A stretch of DNA of 13,690 bases from Parcubacteria group bacterium GW2011_GWA2_47_7 (GCA_000999395.1 LCOM01000013.1:1-13690), one strand, 5' to 3'. Shown: positions 1 to 8,178, numbered from the stretch's first letter. The notes: a model not told the origin generated them from the letters alone. A program made the numbers and translations.

Positions 1-1
1 C

Positions 2-367
2 ACATTGTTCATATTAAAATTACTATTAGTTATTTCTTTAGCAATTACAGGTTTAAAGATCACTAAAACTGGTGACCCATTCAATAAAGATGTTTCCCTT
101 AGGGGTGGTATTGCTGCAACAGTATACACAGAAAAAGCATTAACTGAAGAAGAAATACAAACAGCATTAGCAGTTCCAGCAACAATTAAAACTGTGGGCG
201 ATATAACCACGGGAAAACAATTGGGTTTTATAATTGAAGTATCAGATCTAACTGAAGAACAATTAAAACAAGTATTATCTAAAAAATTAGGTATAACAAT
301 AGACCAAAATAATTTTAGCATTGAAACTACATCCCCCAAATTAAGTCAAGCATTTTACAAACAATAA
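2..367 (+). pseudogene. Truncated SecF-like protein-export subunit fragment (5' end outside window)
   Basis: The reading frame is open at the left edge and ends at TAA 365-367, giving about 120 residues. It shows the end of a first membrane segment, then FNKDVSLRGGIAATV, which resembles the glycine-rich motif after TM1 of archaeal SecF, then an alpha/beta exported domain. It ends in SPKLSQAFYKQ, which matches the stretch just before TM2 in archaeal SecF. SecF normally continues with five more membrane segments (about 280 residues in total), and these are absent. SecF with SecD pulls translocated proteins through the Sec channel. The DNA is clearly more AT-rich, with TTA, ATA and AAA codons, than everything to its right, and the next gene ends only 8 bases away on the other strand. 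The SecF assignment rests on remembered family motifs and is moderate. The truncation is either an assembly chimera or a real insertion scar. Confidence 0.55.
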
Positions 368-375
368 ACATATTC

Positions 376-768
376 TCAATCTCGACTGCAGCCACAGCCC
401 CCACCGTAGCTACTTTTCGTTCTCTCTGTGTCAGCATCAGTCCATTCTTCACGAGCCGTCGCCAAGAGGGTCTGGTAAACACCGGGGTTCTTCCGCAAGA
501 CCTTACTCATACATTCACGAGTGATGACAAAATTGTCAGCCACGAGTCGCAAGTAGATACATAGATAGACACCGCTCAAGACCGCCATTACCCCAAACAA
601 AAGGGCATGCGAAACGAATCCTGAAAGAATCAATAGCGCGACTGACGCGTAGAATGGAGACATGAGCAGGCAAAGCCAGCAAAATGTCTGATGTCGATAG
701 TCCACCGTTCTATTCAGTTGGTATGCCAACCGTGTGACAAACGTTCTGCGAATTTCATTATGAGTCAC
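376..768 (-). CDS. Small membrane protein with Cys-rich C-terminal tail, unknown function
   Basis: This is a protein of 130 residues not assigned to a family. It starts with GTG at 768, supported by GGAG about 8 nt upstream. Two hydrophobic segments lie at roughly residues 30-50 and 55-73, separated by a short loop. They are followed by a soluble, mostly helical tail that ends in SSYGGGCGCSRD. The terminal Gly/Cys cluster could bind metal or be modified, but nothing in the sequence decides this. It lies 66 nt downstream of murJ on the same strand and is probably the last gene of the envelope operon. No terminator is visible before the abrupt composition change near 370, so its 3' context may be artificial. 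Confidence 0.7.
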   Translation of the reverse strand: MTHNEIRRTFVTRLAYQLNRTVDYRHQTFCWLCLLMSPFYASVALLILSGFVSHALLFGVMAVLSGVYLCIYLRLVADNFVITRECMSKVLRKNPGVYQTLLATAREEWTDADTERTKSSYGGGCGCSRD

Positions 769-834
769 GATAGCTTCTCCACGAAAAAACTCTGTTCCAA
801 GTCTAGCGCAATAATACCATTCGTCAACCTACGA

Positions 835-2514
835 TCACAAACCCTCCTGTTCGGATATAATTGGCTTCGCTTTCCAAAACTTATGATGCAGAGAAGTCCA
901 CACTTCCTCAAGCTCTTTATTGTCCATAAGTCGAAGAAGAAATATTCCAGCACAGATACCCACAAGTCCCGAAAGTAGACCTTGCAAAAAGATTCCCAAA
1001 AATGATTCGAGATTTAACACATTTGCCAACACCTGTAGGGAATGATATGAAATAAAACCCATCACGACTGATGTCGTGAAACTATGCAAGAATGCATTTT
1101 TGATTGAACTGGCAAAATGTGCAAACTGTTTTTCAAGAAAATAAAAAAGCACACAGAGATTAAATATCATCCCTATTGAATACCCCAATGGGAGCATGAG
1201 TAGTGAGGTACCCGGCGTATCCTCTACGCGAAGAAGGGTCTCGGCAAAAAATTTAAAAGTCGCCTGATGAGCAAAGAGATAGAGAAAAGTATAGGAAAGT
1301 ACAACGATTAATATTGCGGCAGACACGTTGGCGTACACAGTGACGCGAGTCTTCCCCATGGCATAAAAGGAACGGGTATAAAGCAAAACAAGATTCTGTG
1401 CCACAATAGAAACAGTAAAAAGAGCGAGGGCGGCGGCGGTCAGTCGGGTGGCGGTCCAATCAAATGCGCCGGAGCCAAGTATTGTACGCACAATTTGGGC
1501 GCGCAAAACAATAAACATGACAATTGAGGGAAAGGACCAGAAGATAATATGACGTGTCGCAGATACAATTTGGACAAAAAATGCATCATGGTTTCCGAGC
1601 GTCCAAAGTTTTGCAAGTGTCGGAAAGGCCGCTACGGAATAGCTCATTCCCACTATTGCAAGCGGGATGCTCTGCAGATTCATGGCAAGAATAAATACTG
1701 CGATTGACCCCGCCTCAATACGCGACGCAAGTGCAATAAGCACCATCGTCGCGAGATGCGTAGCAGAAAGCGCGACCGTACGAGGGATGGATAGCGCAGC
1801 AACAGACCGAACAGTCTTTATGTCAATATGCAGAATGAACCTAGGCAGAAGGCGTTCAGATAACAAAACCGGAAGCTGTATCATCACGTGTAGTAACGCC
1901 CCCAAAATGACACCGAGGACGACGCCGAGTAGTCCAAATTTGGGCATGAGAAATACAACACCGATAATGATTCCACTATTGTAGAGTAGCGGACCCATGG
2001 CAAAGACAAAGAACCTCCGTAGCGACTGAGTCACTGCTCCAAACAAGTTGGATATTCCGAGTAAGAATGGCGACAGCAAAAGCACTCGCGAGAGCTTCAC
2101 AAACTCAGTTTGCGAATCCTGAGAAAAGCCGGGTACAATAAGGTGAGCCAAATATGGGAGGAGTAAATATGCTAGTGCGCATGCAATAGTCATCCCGATG
2201 ACAAATACGGTAAAAACAGAATTGATAAATTCTTGTGCTTTCTGTTTATCGTGCTCTTTATCGATTCGCTCAAGAAGAAATGGGATGAGAACGGTCACCG
2301 CAACGAATGAAGCCACCGAAGCGTACAACAGATCGGGAACTCGAAATGAAGCGTAATAGACGTCAAGCGGAATACTCGCTCCATACTGATGAGTAAGAAG
2401 TCGATCACGTATAAGCCCAAAGACTTGAGACAAGAATGCGGTACCCGCAAGGAGAAAAGCGGCCTCATGCAGGCCGCTCCATTCTCGATTAAATAAACGC
2501 AACAATCGATCCAT
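835..2514 (-). CDS. murJ: MurJ lipid II flippase (MviN family)
   Basis: The protein has 559 residues, slightly longer than the usual 510-530, and is built almost entirely of hydrophobic segments, consistent with the 14-TM MOP-superfamily fold. The N-terminal part carries the family's typical pattern: a first helix ending in SQVFGLIRDRLL, then a loop with LDVYYASFRVPDLLYA, then the next helix. MurJ moves undecaprenyl-pyrophosphate-linked disaccharide-peptide (lipid II) from the inner to the outer membrane face for peptidoglycan assembly. The start ATG at 2514 lies 29 nt after the stop of the upstream ligase/TPR gene, so the two are probably co-transcribed. No strong Shine-Dalgarno sequence precedes this ATG; a G-rich stretch sits some 15-20 nt upstream. 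The C-terminal tail after the last helix is short and charged. Confidence 0.92.
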   Translation of the reverse strand: MDRLLRLFNREWSGLHEAAFLLAGTAFLSQVFGLIRDRLLTHQYGASIPLDVYYASFRVPDLLYASVASFVAVTVLIPFLLERIDKEHDKQKAQEFINSVFTVFVIGMTIACALAYLLLPYLAHLIVPGFSQDSQTEFVKLSRVLLLSPFLLGISNLFGAVTQSLRRFFVFAMGPLLYNSGIIIGVVFLMPKFGLLGVVLGVILGALLHVMIQLPVLLSERLLPRFILHIDIKTVRSVAALSIPRTVALSATHLATMVLIALASRIEAGSIAVFILAMNLQSIPLAIVGMSYSVAAFPTLAKLWTLGNHDAFFVQIVSATRHIIFWSFPSIVMFIVLRAQIVRTILGSGAFDWTATRLTAAALALFTVSIVAQNLVLLYTRSFYAMGKTRVTVYANVSAAILIVVLSYTFLYLFAHQATFKFFAETLLRVEDTPGTSLLMLPLGYSIGMIFNLCVLFYFLEKQFAHFASSIKNAFLHSFTTSVVMGFISYHSLQVLANVLNLESFLGIFLQGLLSGLVGICAGIFLLRLMDNKELEEVWTSLHHKFWKAKPIISEQEGL

Positions 2515-2543
2515 AGAACGTTTTAACTATATCCCCAACGGGA

Positions 2544-5075
2544 TTACGGTGTCCCACTTCCTGACTCAAGTCCTGATAATGCATCGTCAACTGGCTGCAC
2601 TGGAGGGACGTACGCTTTTTGGAGTGCACTTCGACCCGCCTTGAGATTTGTGAGGATTTGAGCCACATCCTTGTTATTCGGATTGAGCGTCTGTACATCG
2701 TTGAATTGCTGAATAGCTTCATCTTTTCTTCCGAGTCGTTCGTAAGTAAGCCCAAGAAAATATTTTGCATCCGCATATGCCGGATTAAGGTACACTGCGG
2801 CTTCAAACTGATCGAGCGCTGACTTGTAATCAGCATTCGCATACTCAAGATACCCAAGTGCAAAGCGCAGTAAAAAGTTTGTGGGCTCTGCGGCTACTCC
2901 GTTTCGAAGCGCTATTATCGCAGCATCAGTATTATTGTCTCCGACTTCAATTTGGACGAGGAACGAAATGGCCTCAAGGAAGTTTGGTCTTTCGTTTAAT
3001 GTCTGATGAAGATACTCTTTAGACTTCTCTTTGTCCCCCGCTACAAATTCGAGTCGCGCAAGAATGAAGAGCACCCGTGGACTCTTTGGGTTCAACTGTA
3101 GTGCTCGTAGATAACTCTCGCGTGCAGGCCCCGCGGTATTTTGTACCCCAAGCGACCCCAACGTATCGTAAACCCCTCCAAGCTGGAGATAGTTTTCGAA
3201 ATTCGTGCCATCAAGGGCCACAGCTCGTTCTGCACTTGTTCGTGCAACCTGGATGTATGTATTTGCGGCTTGCGCAATCTCTTCCTGAGACAATTCCTTG
3301 CTTGACAATTGCTGTAATCTGATAAGCGCAAGATTCGAAATTGCGCGCTGGTAGAGGTCTCTCTCGGAAAGCGTATTAGCCCTCATCAATGCATTTTCTG
3401 CTCGATCAATGTTCCCCTCTGCAATTGCTAGTTGCGCATCGCGAAATGCGGTAAGCGATGACACTTGGCGGTACAAAAGGACGCTTGATGCAACAACTCC
3501 AACAAGGATAATGATGATGATTGGGGTCATGACCACCGACCATTTCGAAGGACCATCAAACTTTATACTATACGTACCGATGACACCCTCACCGACGAGG
3601 AATGCAATAAGCCCTCCAGTGAAGAGAAATGCGAGTGCAAAGATGGCGATGTTTGGAAGATAGAAGAATGCGAGGCTCCAAAAATAGAGCACGATAATGA
3701 ACAGCGAGAAGGATAGAAACGCTGCAATACGATCACGTGCGAACAAGGAGTAAATTTTGCGTCCCTTCATTAATATGAAGGCGATAAACACCACCCACAA
3801 CAATGTCCCGATGATACCAGTCGTACCAAAATAGGTCGGTATGCGACCAAGGCCAAAATCAAACGTAGAGTCCCAGAAAGGTGTGCGATTCATGTCGGAC
3901 GTTTTGAACTTCAAGTATCCCGTCGAAAATCGATTTGGGCTCGTACCGAAGAGTGGTGATTCCTTCAGTGTATTGGCTACGATGTCGAAGGTAAAACCTG
4001 GTGTCAACACGACTTCGGAATATGGGGCGGAATGCAAAGTTTTCCCGACCACAGAGGCGAGCGTCGCTCCGTCCTTGCCCCAAGTAAGAGCTGAGATACC
4101 GCTTCCATAGACAAAGGACACGATGAGAAACACGACAGCGAGCACGGGGAGGTGTCCGACGATACGTTTGTGTATCGGCTTGTGAGCATGAGCGGTACCG
4201 GACGATTGCGCAGCCTCAATCGCACGCTTGTGACCTCGCTCTCCTTCAAATATGGCCAATGCGGTAAGCACGCCAATGAGTACGAAGAGGATAATCCACA
4301 AAACCGTAAAGTCTATCATTAAGAGGAAAAAGCCTGCAGCGAGGAGCAATAGATATGCGGGCACGCGCAATGACTTATTACCTGGGAAAAAATACAACAT
4401 AGAAAGGATGAGCAAGACTAGTCCTCCGACCAAGGCGGCCAAGTCATTCCACTTTCCAACTGGCGACATAACATCACTGGTAAATGTGCCAAAATCAAGA
4501 AAGTCAACACCAAAAACATACCGAAGGAGGTGATAGAGCATCACGACAACACCGGAAAGAGCAAATGATGCATAGAGTGAAAGTATGCGGTCACGGCTCG
4601 TGAATGTCACTGAACTCAAAAATAAGAGGAGGAAAAGAACAATGAATGAGTTGACGGTACCGAGATCATAACCACTACCAATGAACGAAAGCATCGGTGA
4701 GGGTGATACAATCGCTGCAACGACAAACTGCACAACAAGGAGCGCGGAGGTAAGGAGGAGAAAACTCTTTGGAACGCTCACGTGACCATCCCGCATTCGC
4801 CCCGCAGCCCAAATGAGCACACCCGCAAGTACAAGAATCTCGATAAGAACCATTTTTGCAAACTCAGGGGCAACGATTTGACCTGGTATAAAAAATACCG
4901 GTAGCAAGAAAGCAGCTGCAAAAAGTAGCCATAGCAGGACGCGATCAGAAAATACTTTATGCGCCAATACTTTTCCCAAAAGCATCTTCGCAATATTTGA
5001 TTTTGCTACACGCGCTTCACCTTGTTCGTTTTGTTCATCTGACATGTTTATAAAATAAATAAATAAAAAATACAC
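2544..5075 (-). CDS. O-antigen ligase/polymerase-like membrane protein with C-terminal TPR repeats
   Basis: The protein has 843 residues. The first ~560 residues contain about a dozen membrane segments. Within them a loop with ESPLFGTSPNRFSTGY resembles the conserved loop of Wzy_C/O-antigen-ligase proteins (SPxxGxGxxxF). Residues ~565-825 form tandem tetratricopeptide repeats, such as NPAYADAKYFLGLTYERLGR, and the tail is Pro/Gly-rich. Family members join or polymerise lipid-linked glycans outside the membrane; the TPRs probably bind a partner. The acceptor glycan cannot be read from sequence. The GTG start at 5075 has an AAGGAGG about 10 nt upstream. An ATG ten codons in (5045) gives a more natural soluble N-terminus but has no Shine-Dalgarno, so GTG is preferred. 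murJ follows after 29 nt, suggesting a shared role in envelope glycan export. Confidence 0.8.
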   Translation of the reverse strand: MYFLFIYFINMSDEQNEQGEARVAKSNIAKMLLGKVLAHKVFSDRVLLWLLFAAAFLLPVFFIPGQIVAPEFAKMVLIEILVLAGVLIWAAGRMRDGHVSVPKSFLLLTSALLVVQFVVAAIVSPSPMLSFIGSGYDLGTVNSFIVLFLLLFLSSVTFTSRDRILSLYASFALSGVVVMLYHLLRYVFGVDFLDFGTFTSDVMSPVGKWNDLAALVGGLVLLILSMLYFFPGNKSLRVPAYLLLLAAGFFLLMIDFTVLWIILFVLIGVLTALAIFEGERGHKRAIEAAQSSGTAHAHKPIHKRIVGHLPVLAVVFLIVSFVYGSGISALTWGKDGATLASVVGKTLHSAPYSEVVLTPGFTFDIVANTLKESPLFGTSPNRFSTGYLKFKTSDMNRTPFWDSTFDFGLGRIPTYFGTTGIIGTLLWVVFIAFILMKGRKIYSLFARDRIAAFLSFSLFIIVLYFWSLAFFYLPNIAIFALAFLFTGGLIAFLVGEGVIGTYSIKFDGPSKWSVVMTPIIIIILVGVVASSVLLYRQVSSLTAFRDAQLAIAEGNIDRAENALMRANTLSERDLYQRAISNLALIRLQQLSSKELSQEEIAQAANTYIQVARTSAERAVALDGTNFENYLQLGGVYDTLGSLGVQNTAGPARESYLRALQLNPKSPRVLFILARLEFVAGDKEKSKEYLHQTLNERPNFLEAISFLVQIEVGDNNTDAAIIALRNGVAAEPTNFLLRFALGYLEYANADYKSALDQFEAAVYLNPAYADAKYFLGLTYERLGRKDEAIQQFNDVQTLNPNNKDVAQILTNLKAGRSALQKAYVPPVQPVDDALSGLESGSGTP

Positions 5076-5115
5076 AAAACCTCTTCCTCCTTAGAGAGTC
5101 GGTTTATTGGCGTAT

Positions 5116-5121
5116 ATTATA
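5116..5121 (-). promoter_or_regulatory. Putative -10 box for the ligase/murJ operon
   Basis: On the minus strand this is a perfect TATAAT. Transcription would begin near 5109, giving a leader of about 35 nt that contains the AAGGAGG used by the GTG at 5075. No convincing -35 hexamer lies 16-18 nt upstream, so the box is supported by position and match only. Confidence 0.45.
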
Positions 5122-5226
5122 TCATGGATAAAACGCAAAATACCCCATTAGAAGGTGAATAACATATGCACTCGAGCACTAATCTACAAGTTTGCCAAAT
5201 CCGAGACGCAGAGCGGGTGAGCAAAG

Positions 5227-5256
5227 AAAAATCCACCCGAATCAGGGTGGATTTTT
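5227..5256 (-). terminator. Rho-independent terminator after RNase P RNA
   Basis: A perfect 12-bp stem (AAAAATCCACCC paired with GGGTGGATTTTT) closes a 6-nt loop directly after the 3' end of the RNase P RNA. On the minus strand it is followed by TTTTTCTTT. Because the stem has A- and T-runs at its two ends, it could also stop transcription on the plus strand. Confidence 0.85.
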
Positions 5257-5259
5257 CAT

Positions 5260-5609
5260 GCGCCTTGTATCTATAAGCCGAATTCTGTCCCCAAAACGCA
5301 CGCTTTGGGTGGTATCCATTTATCTAGGCTCTTGGTTACCCAAGAGCTCAAGCGGCACTTCCTGGCTTTCACCAGGACACGGCCTTGCACCCAGGTAAGG
5401 ATTTAGCCGTTTCACCCCCGCATTTCGGCGGGATTATCCATCGGATAAATCCGGACGGATCCCATTTCTTTCGATCCGGGCGTCACTGCTCGCACCTCTA
5501 TGGTTACCCACGACGGGCGTTACCCGCTACCCTCTTACCTCTTGCGAGGTGAGAGTTCGGACTTTCCTCACTTCCCTTGCGAGAAGCGCGAATACCTAAT
5601 ACAAGGCTC
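5260..5609 (-). ncRNA. rnpB: RNase P RNA (bacterial type)
   Basis: This is the catalytic RNA of ribonuclease P, which removes tRNA 5' leaders. Read on the minus strand, the 5' part contains GTGAGGAAAGTCCGAACTC (near 5550-5570), the CR I/P4 signature of bacterial RNase P RNA. The 3' part contains GACAGAATTCGGCTTATAGA (near 5267-5290), the matching 3' signature. The ends form helix P1: GCCTTGTAT at 5599-5607 pairs perfectly with ATACAAGGC at 5262-5270. The length of about 350 nt is usual. A promoter sits just upstream and a terminator just downstream, so this is a stand-alone unit. The exact 5' base is inferred from P1 and the promoter spacing. Confidence 0.96.
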
Positions 5610-5613
5610 CCTG

Positions 5614-5641
5614 ATTATGCAATAAATTCAATATTTTACAA
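5614..5641 (-). promoter_or_regulatory. Promoter of rnpB
   Basis: On the minus strand TTGTAA (5641-5636), a 16-nt spacer and CATAAT (5619-5614) precede the RNA. The predicted transcription start, near 5608, coincides with the first base pairs of helix P1, which supports both calls. Confidence 0.7.
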
Positions 5642-5672
5642 GCGCTATCCACACCTCTCCACCTGCAACCGC

Positions 5673-5701
5673 TTGACAATATATTGAGCATGTGATATTA
5701 A
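5673..5701 (+). promoter_or_regulatory. Sigma-70-type promoter for the 5746-6129 gene
   Basis: A perfect TTGACA (5673-5678) and TATTAA (5696-5701) are separated by 17 nt. Transcription would start near 5708, about 38 nt before the ATG, and the leader contains AAGGAG. It stands back-to-back with the rnpB promoter. Confidence 0.75.
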
Positions 5702-5745
5702 GCCATTGGAAATCAAAAAACCACCATACCATAAGGAGATTTTTC

Positions 5746-6129
5746 ATGAGTCGTATTGCTATGAATACGCCGGCAAACAACATCAGAGACGAGGCCTTGC
5801 TTGAGATTGAAGAGCTTATCAGGGAAGAGCTCAGTGCGCGCAAGGCGAAAGCAAACGCCTGTTTCGAAAGAGAGCGCAAGGCGAGTGTCTCAAGAATTGG
5901 AAAAAGCTGCTTCGTGCTCACATTGAGCGTCGCGATAGTCTGTTTCTTTTTTGCCTTACTTTGGCTGCATGACCCTAATCAACAATTCGTGGCTTGGCGA
6001 TACTTGTCCTTTGTAGTCGGAAGCATTCTACTTATTCCGATTATCTATTTAAGAAAACGCAATCGTGCATTCCAAACAACGTTCAAGTCGTGCTTCCCGA
6101 ACGAAGCAAGACTGCTTGGTTTAAAATAA
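5746..6129 (+). CDS. Small two-TM membrane protein, unknown function
   Basis: The protein has 127 residues. An in-frame ATG exists upstream at 5692, but it overlaps the promoter; the ATG at 5746 has AAGGAG with about 7 nt spacing and is the better start. Residues ~12-52 are highly charged and likely helical or coiled-coil (EALLEIEELIREELSARKAK). Two hydrophobic segments follow, at about 55-75 and 86-103, joined by a short loop, then a basic tail. No family is recognised. The gene is a monocistronic unit with its own strong promoter and a terminator just downstream. Confidence 0.75.
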   Translation: MSRIAMNTPANNIRDEALLEIEELIREELSARKAKANACFERERKASVSRIGKSCFVLTLSVAIVCFFFALLWLHDPNQQFVAWRYLSFVVGSILLIPIIYLRKRNRAFQTTFKSCFPNEARLLGLK

Positions 6130-6140
6130 CCACATTCACC

Positions 6141-6170
6141 ACACCGCTTTCATGCGGTGTTTTTCTTTTT
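6141..6170 (+). terminator. Rho-independent terminator of the 5746-6129 gene
   Basis: The stem ACACCGC / GCGGTGT with a 6-nt loop is followed by TTTTCTTTTT. It begins 11 nt after the stop codon. Confidence 0.85.
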
Positions 6171-6195
6171 AGTGATCTTCTCGGAAATTTCAAAA

Positions 6196-6240
6196 ACAAA
6201 AAACCCCGCTTGTCTGCACAGGCAGGCATCGCGGGGTTTT
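6196..6240 (-). terminator. Terminator of the dehydrogenase gene
   Basis: A long hairpin (outer stem AAAACCCCGC / GCGGGGTTTT, inner stem TGTCTGC / GCAGGCA with one G-U type pair) lies immediately after the dehydrogenase stop. On the minus strand it runs into TTTTTTGTTTTTG. The stem is T-rich on both sides, so it may act in both directions between these convergent genes. Confidence 0.85.
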
Positions 6241-6243
6241 GGA

Positions 6244-7398
6244 TCACGTATGTGTGATCATTTCTTTCTTCATGAATACTGCTTCCGCCATACGATCGGC
6301 GATCACATTTGTCGGAGTTCGACTTGGCCCACTCTCGGACCGATGAATGATCTCTTCGATCAGTGCTTCATTTTGGAGACAGCCACCTTCAACGTACTTG
6401 AGATCATAGGGCAAGGTTCCTTGCTCATGAAGACGCTGGCAGTAGACGTCCCAGAGTCCGCGATTATTGATCACGTAATCCGGCGCGTAAACGATCCGTC
6501 TCTCAAGCAGAGAGGCCCCATCGACCGTAGGGTTAAGCAGTACGTTGTTCGCTGATCCGGCAATAATGGAAAGTGAGGGCGGAAACTGCGCGATCAGTTC
6601 TTGACCGACAGTACCCCCCATCGCACAGGGCGCATAGATCTCCACATCGGGGAATCGTTCCGCTTTGCCGTCTTCAGTAAGACGCACAACCTTTGCACCA
6701 TACTCATCCTGTGCACGGAGTAATGCCTCCACTTCCCTCTCGGTGACACTGCGATTTGAGACATAAAGTAGAGCACCCTCCTTGTGCAGAAGCTGCATGA
6801 GCGGAAAACCTACCTTGCCGATACCTTCGACATAGACATGCCTTCCTTCGAGCACATTCGAACCGAAAGTGGCACGCAGTGCCCCTTTCATGCCAGCAAG
6901 AACACCGAGCGCGGTCAAGGGCGACGGATCACCACCGTAAGGATGCCCAACCATTTCCCCACAAGCATGCTTCGTGAACTTTCGTATCTCGTGCACATCG
7001 GATACATAGGTGCCGACGTCTTCGGCGATGATATACCGACCTTCTAATGTTTCGACAAAACGACCCATAGAAGCAAACTGCTGCTTACGCAGGCGCTTGT
7101 CCTGACGTATCGGAATCATGACACTTTTCCCGCCACCCAAAGGCAGTCCGCCGTTGTAGTAATCGGTCATGGCTGCTTTGTAGGTCATACCACGAGAGAG
7201 CCGAGCCACGTCGACAAATGCATCGCGAAATGCAGGGTAAACAGCTCTCCGACAACCGCCGAGCGCGGGACCGAGATTGGTGTTATGGATCGCAATGATT
7301 GCGATGATTCCCGCGTCTTTGTCTTCCCATGTATGCACTTCTTCATAGTCGCGAAACAGCGACAGGAGTGACGCTGACGCGAGCATTTTTTTAGACAT
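6244..7398 (-). CDS. Leucine/Glu/Phe/Val dehydrogenase family enzyme
   Basis: The protein has 384 residues and belongs to the amino-acid dehydrogenase family, closest in motifs to leucine and phenylalanine dehydrogenases. These enzymes interconvert a branched-chain or aromatic amino acid and its 2-oxo acid with NAD(H) and ammonia. Visible landmarks are GPALGGCR (43-50), the substrate/catalytic lysines K74 (GMTYK) and K91 (LGGGK), D127 in AEDVGT, the Rossmann motif GIGKVG (192-197), and APCAMGG and IAGSANN further on. About five extra residues (MTDYYN region) appear between the two lysines compared with typical relatives. The ATG at 7398 has GGAGG 5 nt upstream; a TTG four codons earlier overlaps that GGAGG and is rejected. 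The gene stands alone with its own terminator. Such an enzyme is unexpected in a reduced CPR genome. Exact substrate is not determinable by eye. Confidence 0.88.
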   Translation of the reverse strand: MSKKMLASASLLSLFRDYEEVHTWEDKDAGIIAIIAIHNTNLGPALGGCRRAVYPAFRDAFVDVARLSRGMTYKAAMTDYYNGGLPLGGGKSVMIPIRQDKRLRKQQFASMGRFVETLEGRYIIAEDVGTYVSDVHEIRKFTKHACGEMVGHPYGGDPSPLTALGVLAGMKGALRATFGSNVLEGRHVYVEGIGKVGFPLMQLLHKEGALLYVSNRSVTEREVEALLRAQDEYGAKVVRLTEDGKAERFPDVEIYAPCAMGGTVGQELIAQFPPSLSIIAGSANNVLLNPTVDGASLLERRIVYAPDYVINNRGLWDVYCQRLHEQGTLPYDLKYVEGGCLQNEALIEEIIHRSESGPSRTPTNVIADRMAEAVFMKKEMITHT

Positions 7399-7435
7399 GA
7401 TGTCCTCCAATTGTGAAACAAACTATCCATCCACC

Positions 7436-7463
7436 ATGCTACGCCGTCCATATTTCTTGTAAA
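7436..7463 (-). promoter_or_regulatory. Possible promoter of the dehydrogenase gene
   Basis: On the minus strand TTTACA and TAGCAT are separated by 16 nt, about 38 nt before the ATG. Both boxes are only partial matches. Confidence 0.3.
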
Positions 7464-7485
7464 GAGATATTCTTTTGCAAATAAA

Positions 7486-7513
7486 ATTGTCTCCGAGTTT
7501 ACACGGAGACAAT
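7486..7513 (-). terminator. Terminator of the 88-residue gene
   Basis: A perfect 10-bp stem (ATTGTCTCCG / CGGAGACAAT) with an 8-nt loop begins 4 nt after the stop of the 7518-7784 gene. On the minus strand it is followed by TTTTATTTG. Confidence 0.8.
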
Positions 7514-7517
7514 GACT

Positions 7518-7784
7518 TCAAGAACGATACTGAGCGGCTCGAGTAAAAACGGCTATTTCGTTCCTTGCACGAAGATAAACTTCTAGATCAAGCAGGTCAC
7601 CAGTGTACTGACAAGGATAAATCCTTCCTTCAATCATGTACGGAATTTTGCGATACCAAAATCCGGTAGACCACGCGTTGCTCACATAAATCTTTTCTTT
7701 TGTTTCCGGATGCTGCAGTGGGATACCGCTCAACTGCACGTTGTCGGGCAGTTTGTATTTTTCCATGAATTCTTTTAGCTTCAT
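7518..7784 (-). CDS. 88-residue soluble protein, unknown function
   Basis: No family is recognised. The protein has no signal peptide or membrane segment. It begins with a charged helix (MKLKEFMEKYKL). It then has a compact, aromatic-rich middle, including WSTGFWYRKIPYM and RIYPCQYTGDLLDLEVYL, suggesting a small folded beta/alpha domain. The ATG at 7784 is preceded by GAGAGGGG at a spacing of about 5-6 nt, and a strong terminator follows the stop, so it looks like a genuine single-gene unit. It lies between the dehydrogenase and the M23 endopeptidase, both on the same strand, but with its own ends. Confidence 0.65.
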   Translation of the reverse strand: MKLKEFMEKYKLPDNVQLSGIPLQHPETKEKIYVSNAWSTGFWYRKIPYMIEGRIYPCQYTGDLLDLEVYLRARNEIAVFTRAAQYRS

Positions 7785-8020
7785 TTCGACCCCTCTCGGA
7801 ATTGTTCAACTAAAGGTCATACTAGACAATTATCATTTGAGTAGCAAGCAATATTCATCGAGATAGCTACATATAGTAGCTCCATGTAAATGGTAGCGAG
7901 GTTCAGTCTTTTTGGGAAAGCCCCACCGCTGTCAACGAGGGTGTTTTTTGAGATGTATTAGGGGACCACTCGTACACATGACGTGAAAACGAAGTCTCAT
8001 CCTCCACTGCCAAGCGCGAC

Positions 8021-8100
8021 CACATTATCCAAGGTTCTACCTTAGATAATGTGAGTAATAAATTCTGACCCCGTTTTCATACCTGTCCCCATTTTTCCAT
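8021..8100. repeat. Diverged copy (A) of the intergenic palindromic repeat
   Basis: The core has 15-bp arms CACATTATCCAAGGT / ACCTTAGATAATGTG around the loop TCT, with one C-A mismatch. Left of it, CAAGCGCGACCA matches the CAACGCGACCA that precedes the core in the copies at 12.5 and 13.5 kb. To the right, TTCTGACCCCGTTTTCAT closely matches TCTGACACCGTTTTCAT at 9497-9513. It lies between the M23 gene and the 88-residue gene. Confidence 0.7.
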
Positions 8101-8178
8101 TTTCTTATTGCTCATTTCGATTTGCTCATTCTGTCGTGGGTCTGGTTGGGCGAAAACTGATGCTGATCAAAAAGGAAC

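Noticed and set aside
691..978. Plus-strand frame opposite the murJ end and its downstream gene
   Set aside because: It lies antisense to two better supported genes, has no Shine-Dalgarno, and its sequence is not protein-like.
7399..7410. TTG start four codons upstream for the dehydrogenase
   Set aside because: The extension overlaps the GGAGG that serves the ATG at 7398, so the mRNA signal would be inside the coding region.
7900..7955. Possible terminator or small RNA (CACC...GGGTG followed by TTTTTT)
   Set aside because: Only about 4 bp pair around a long loop, and no plus-strand gene or clear promoter precedes it.
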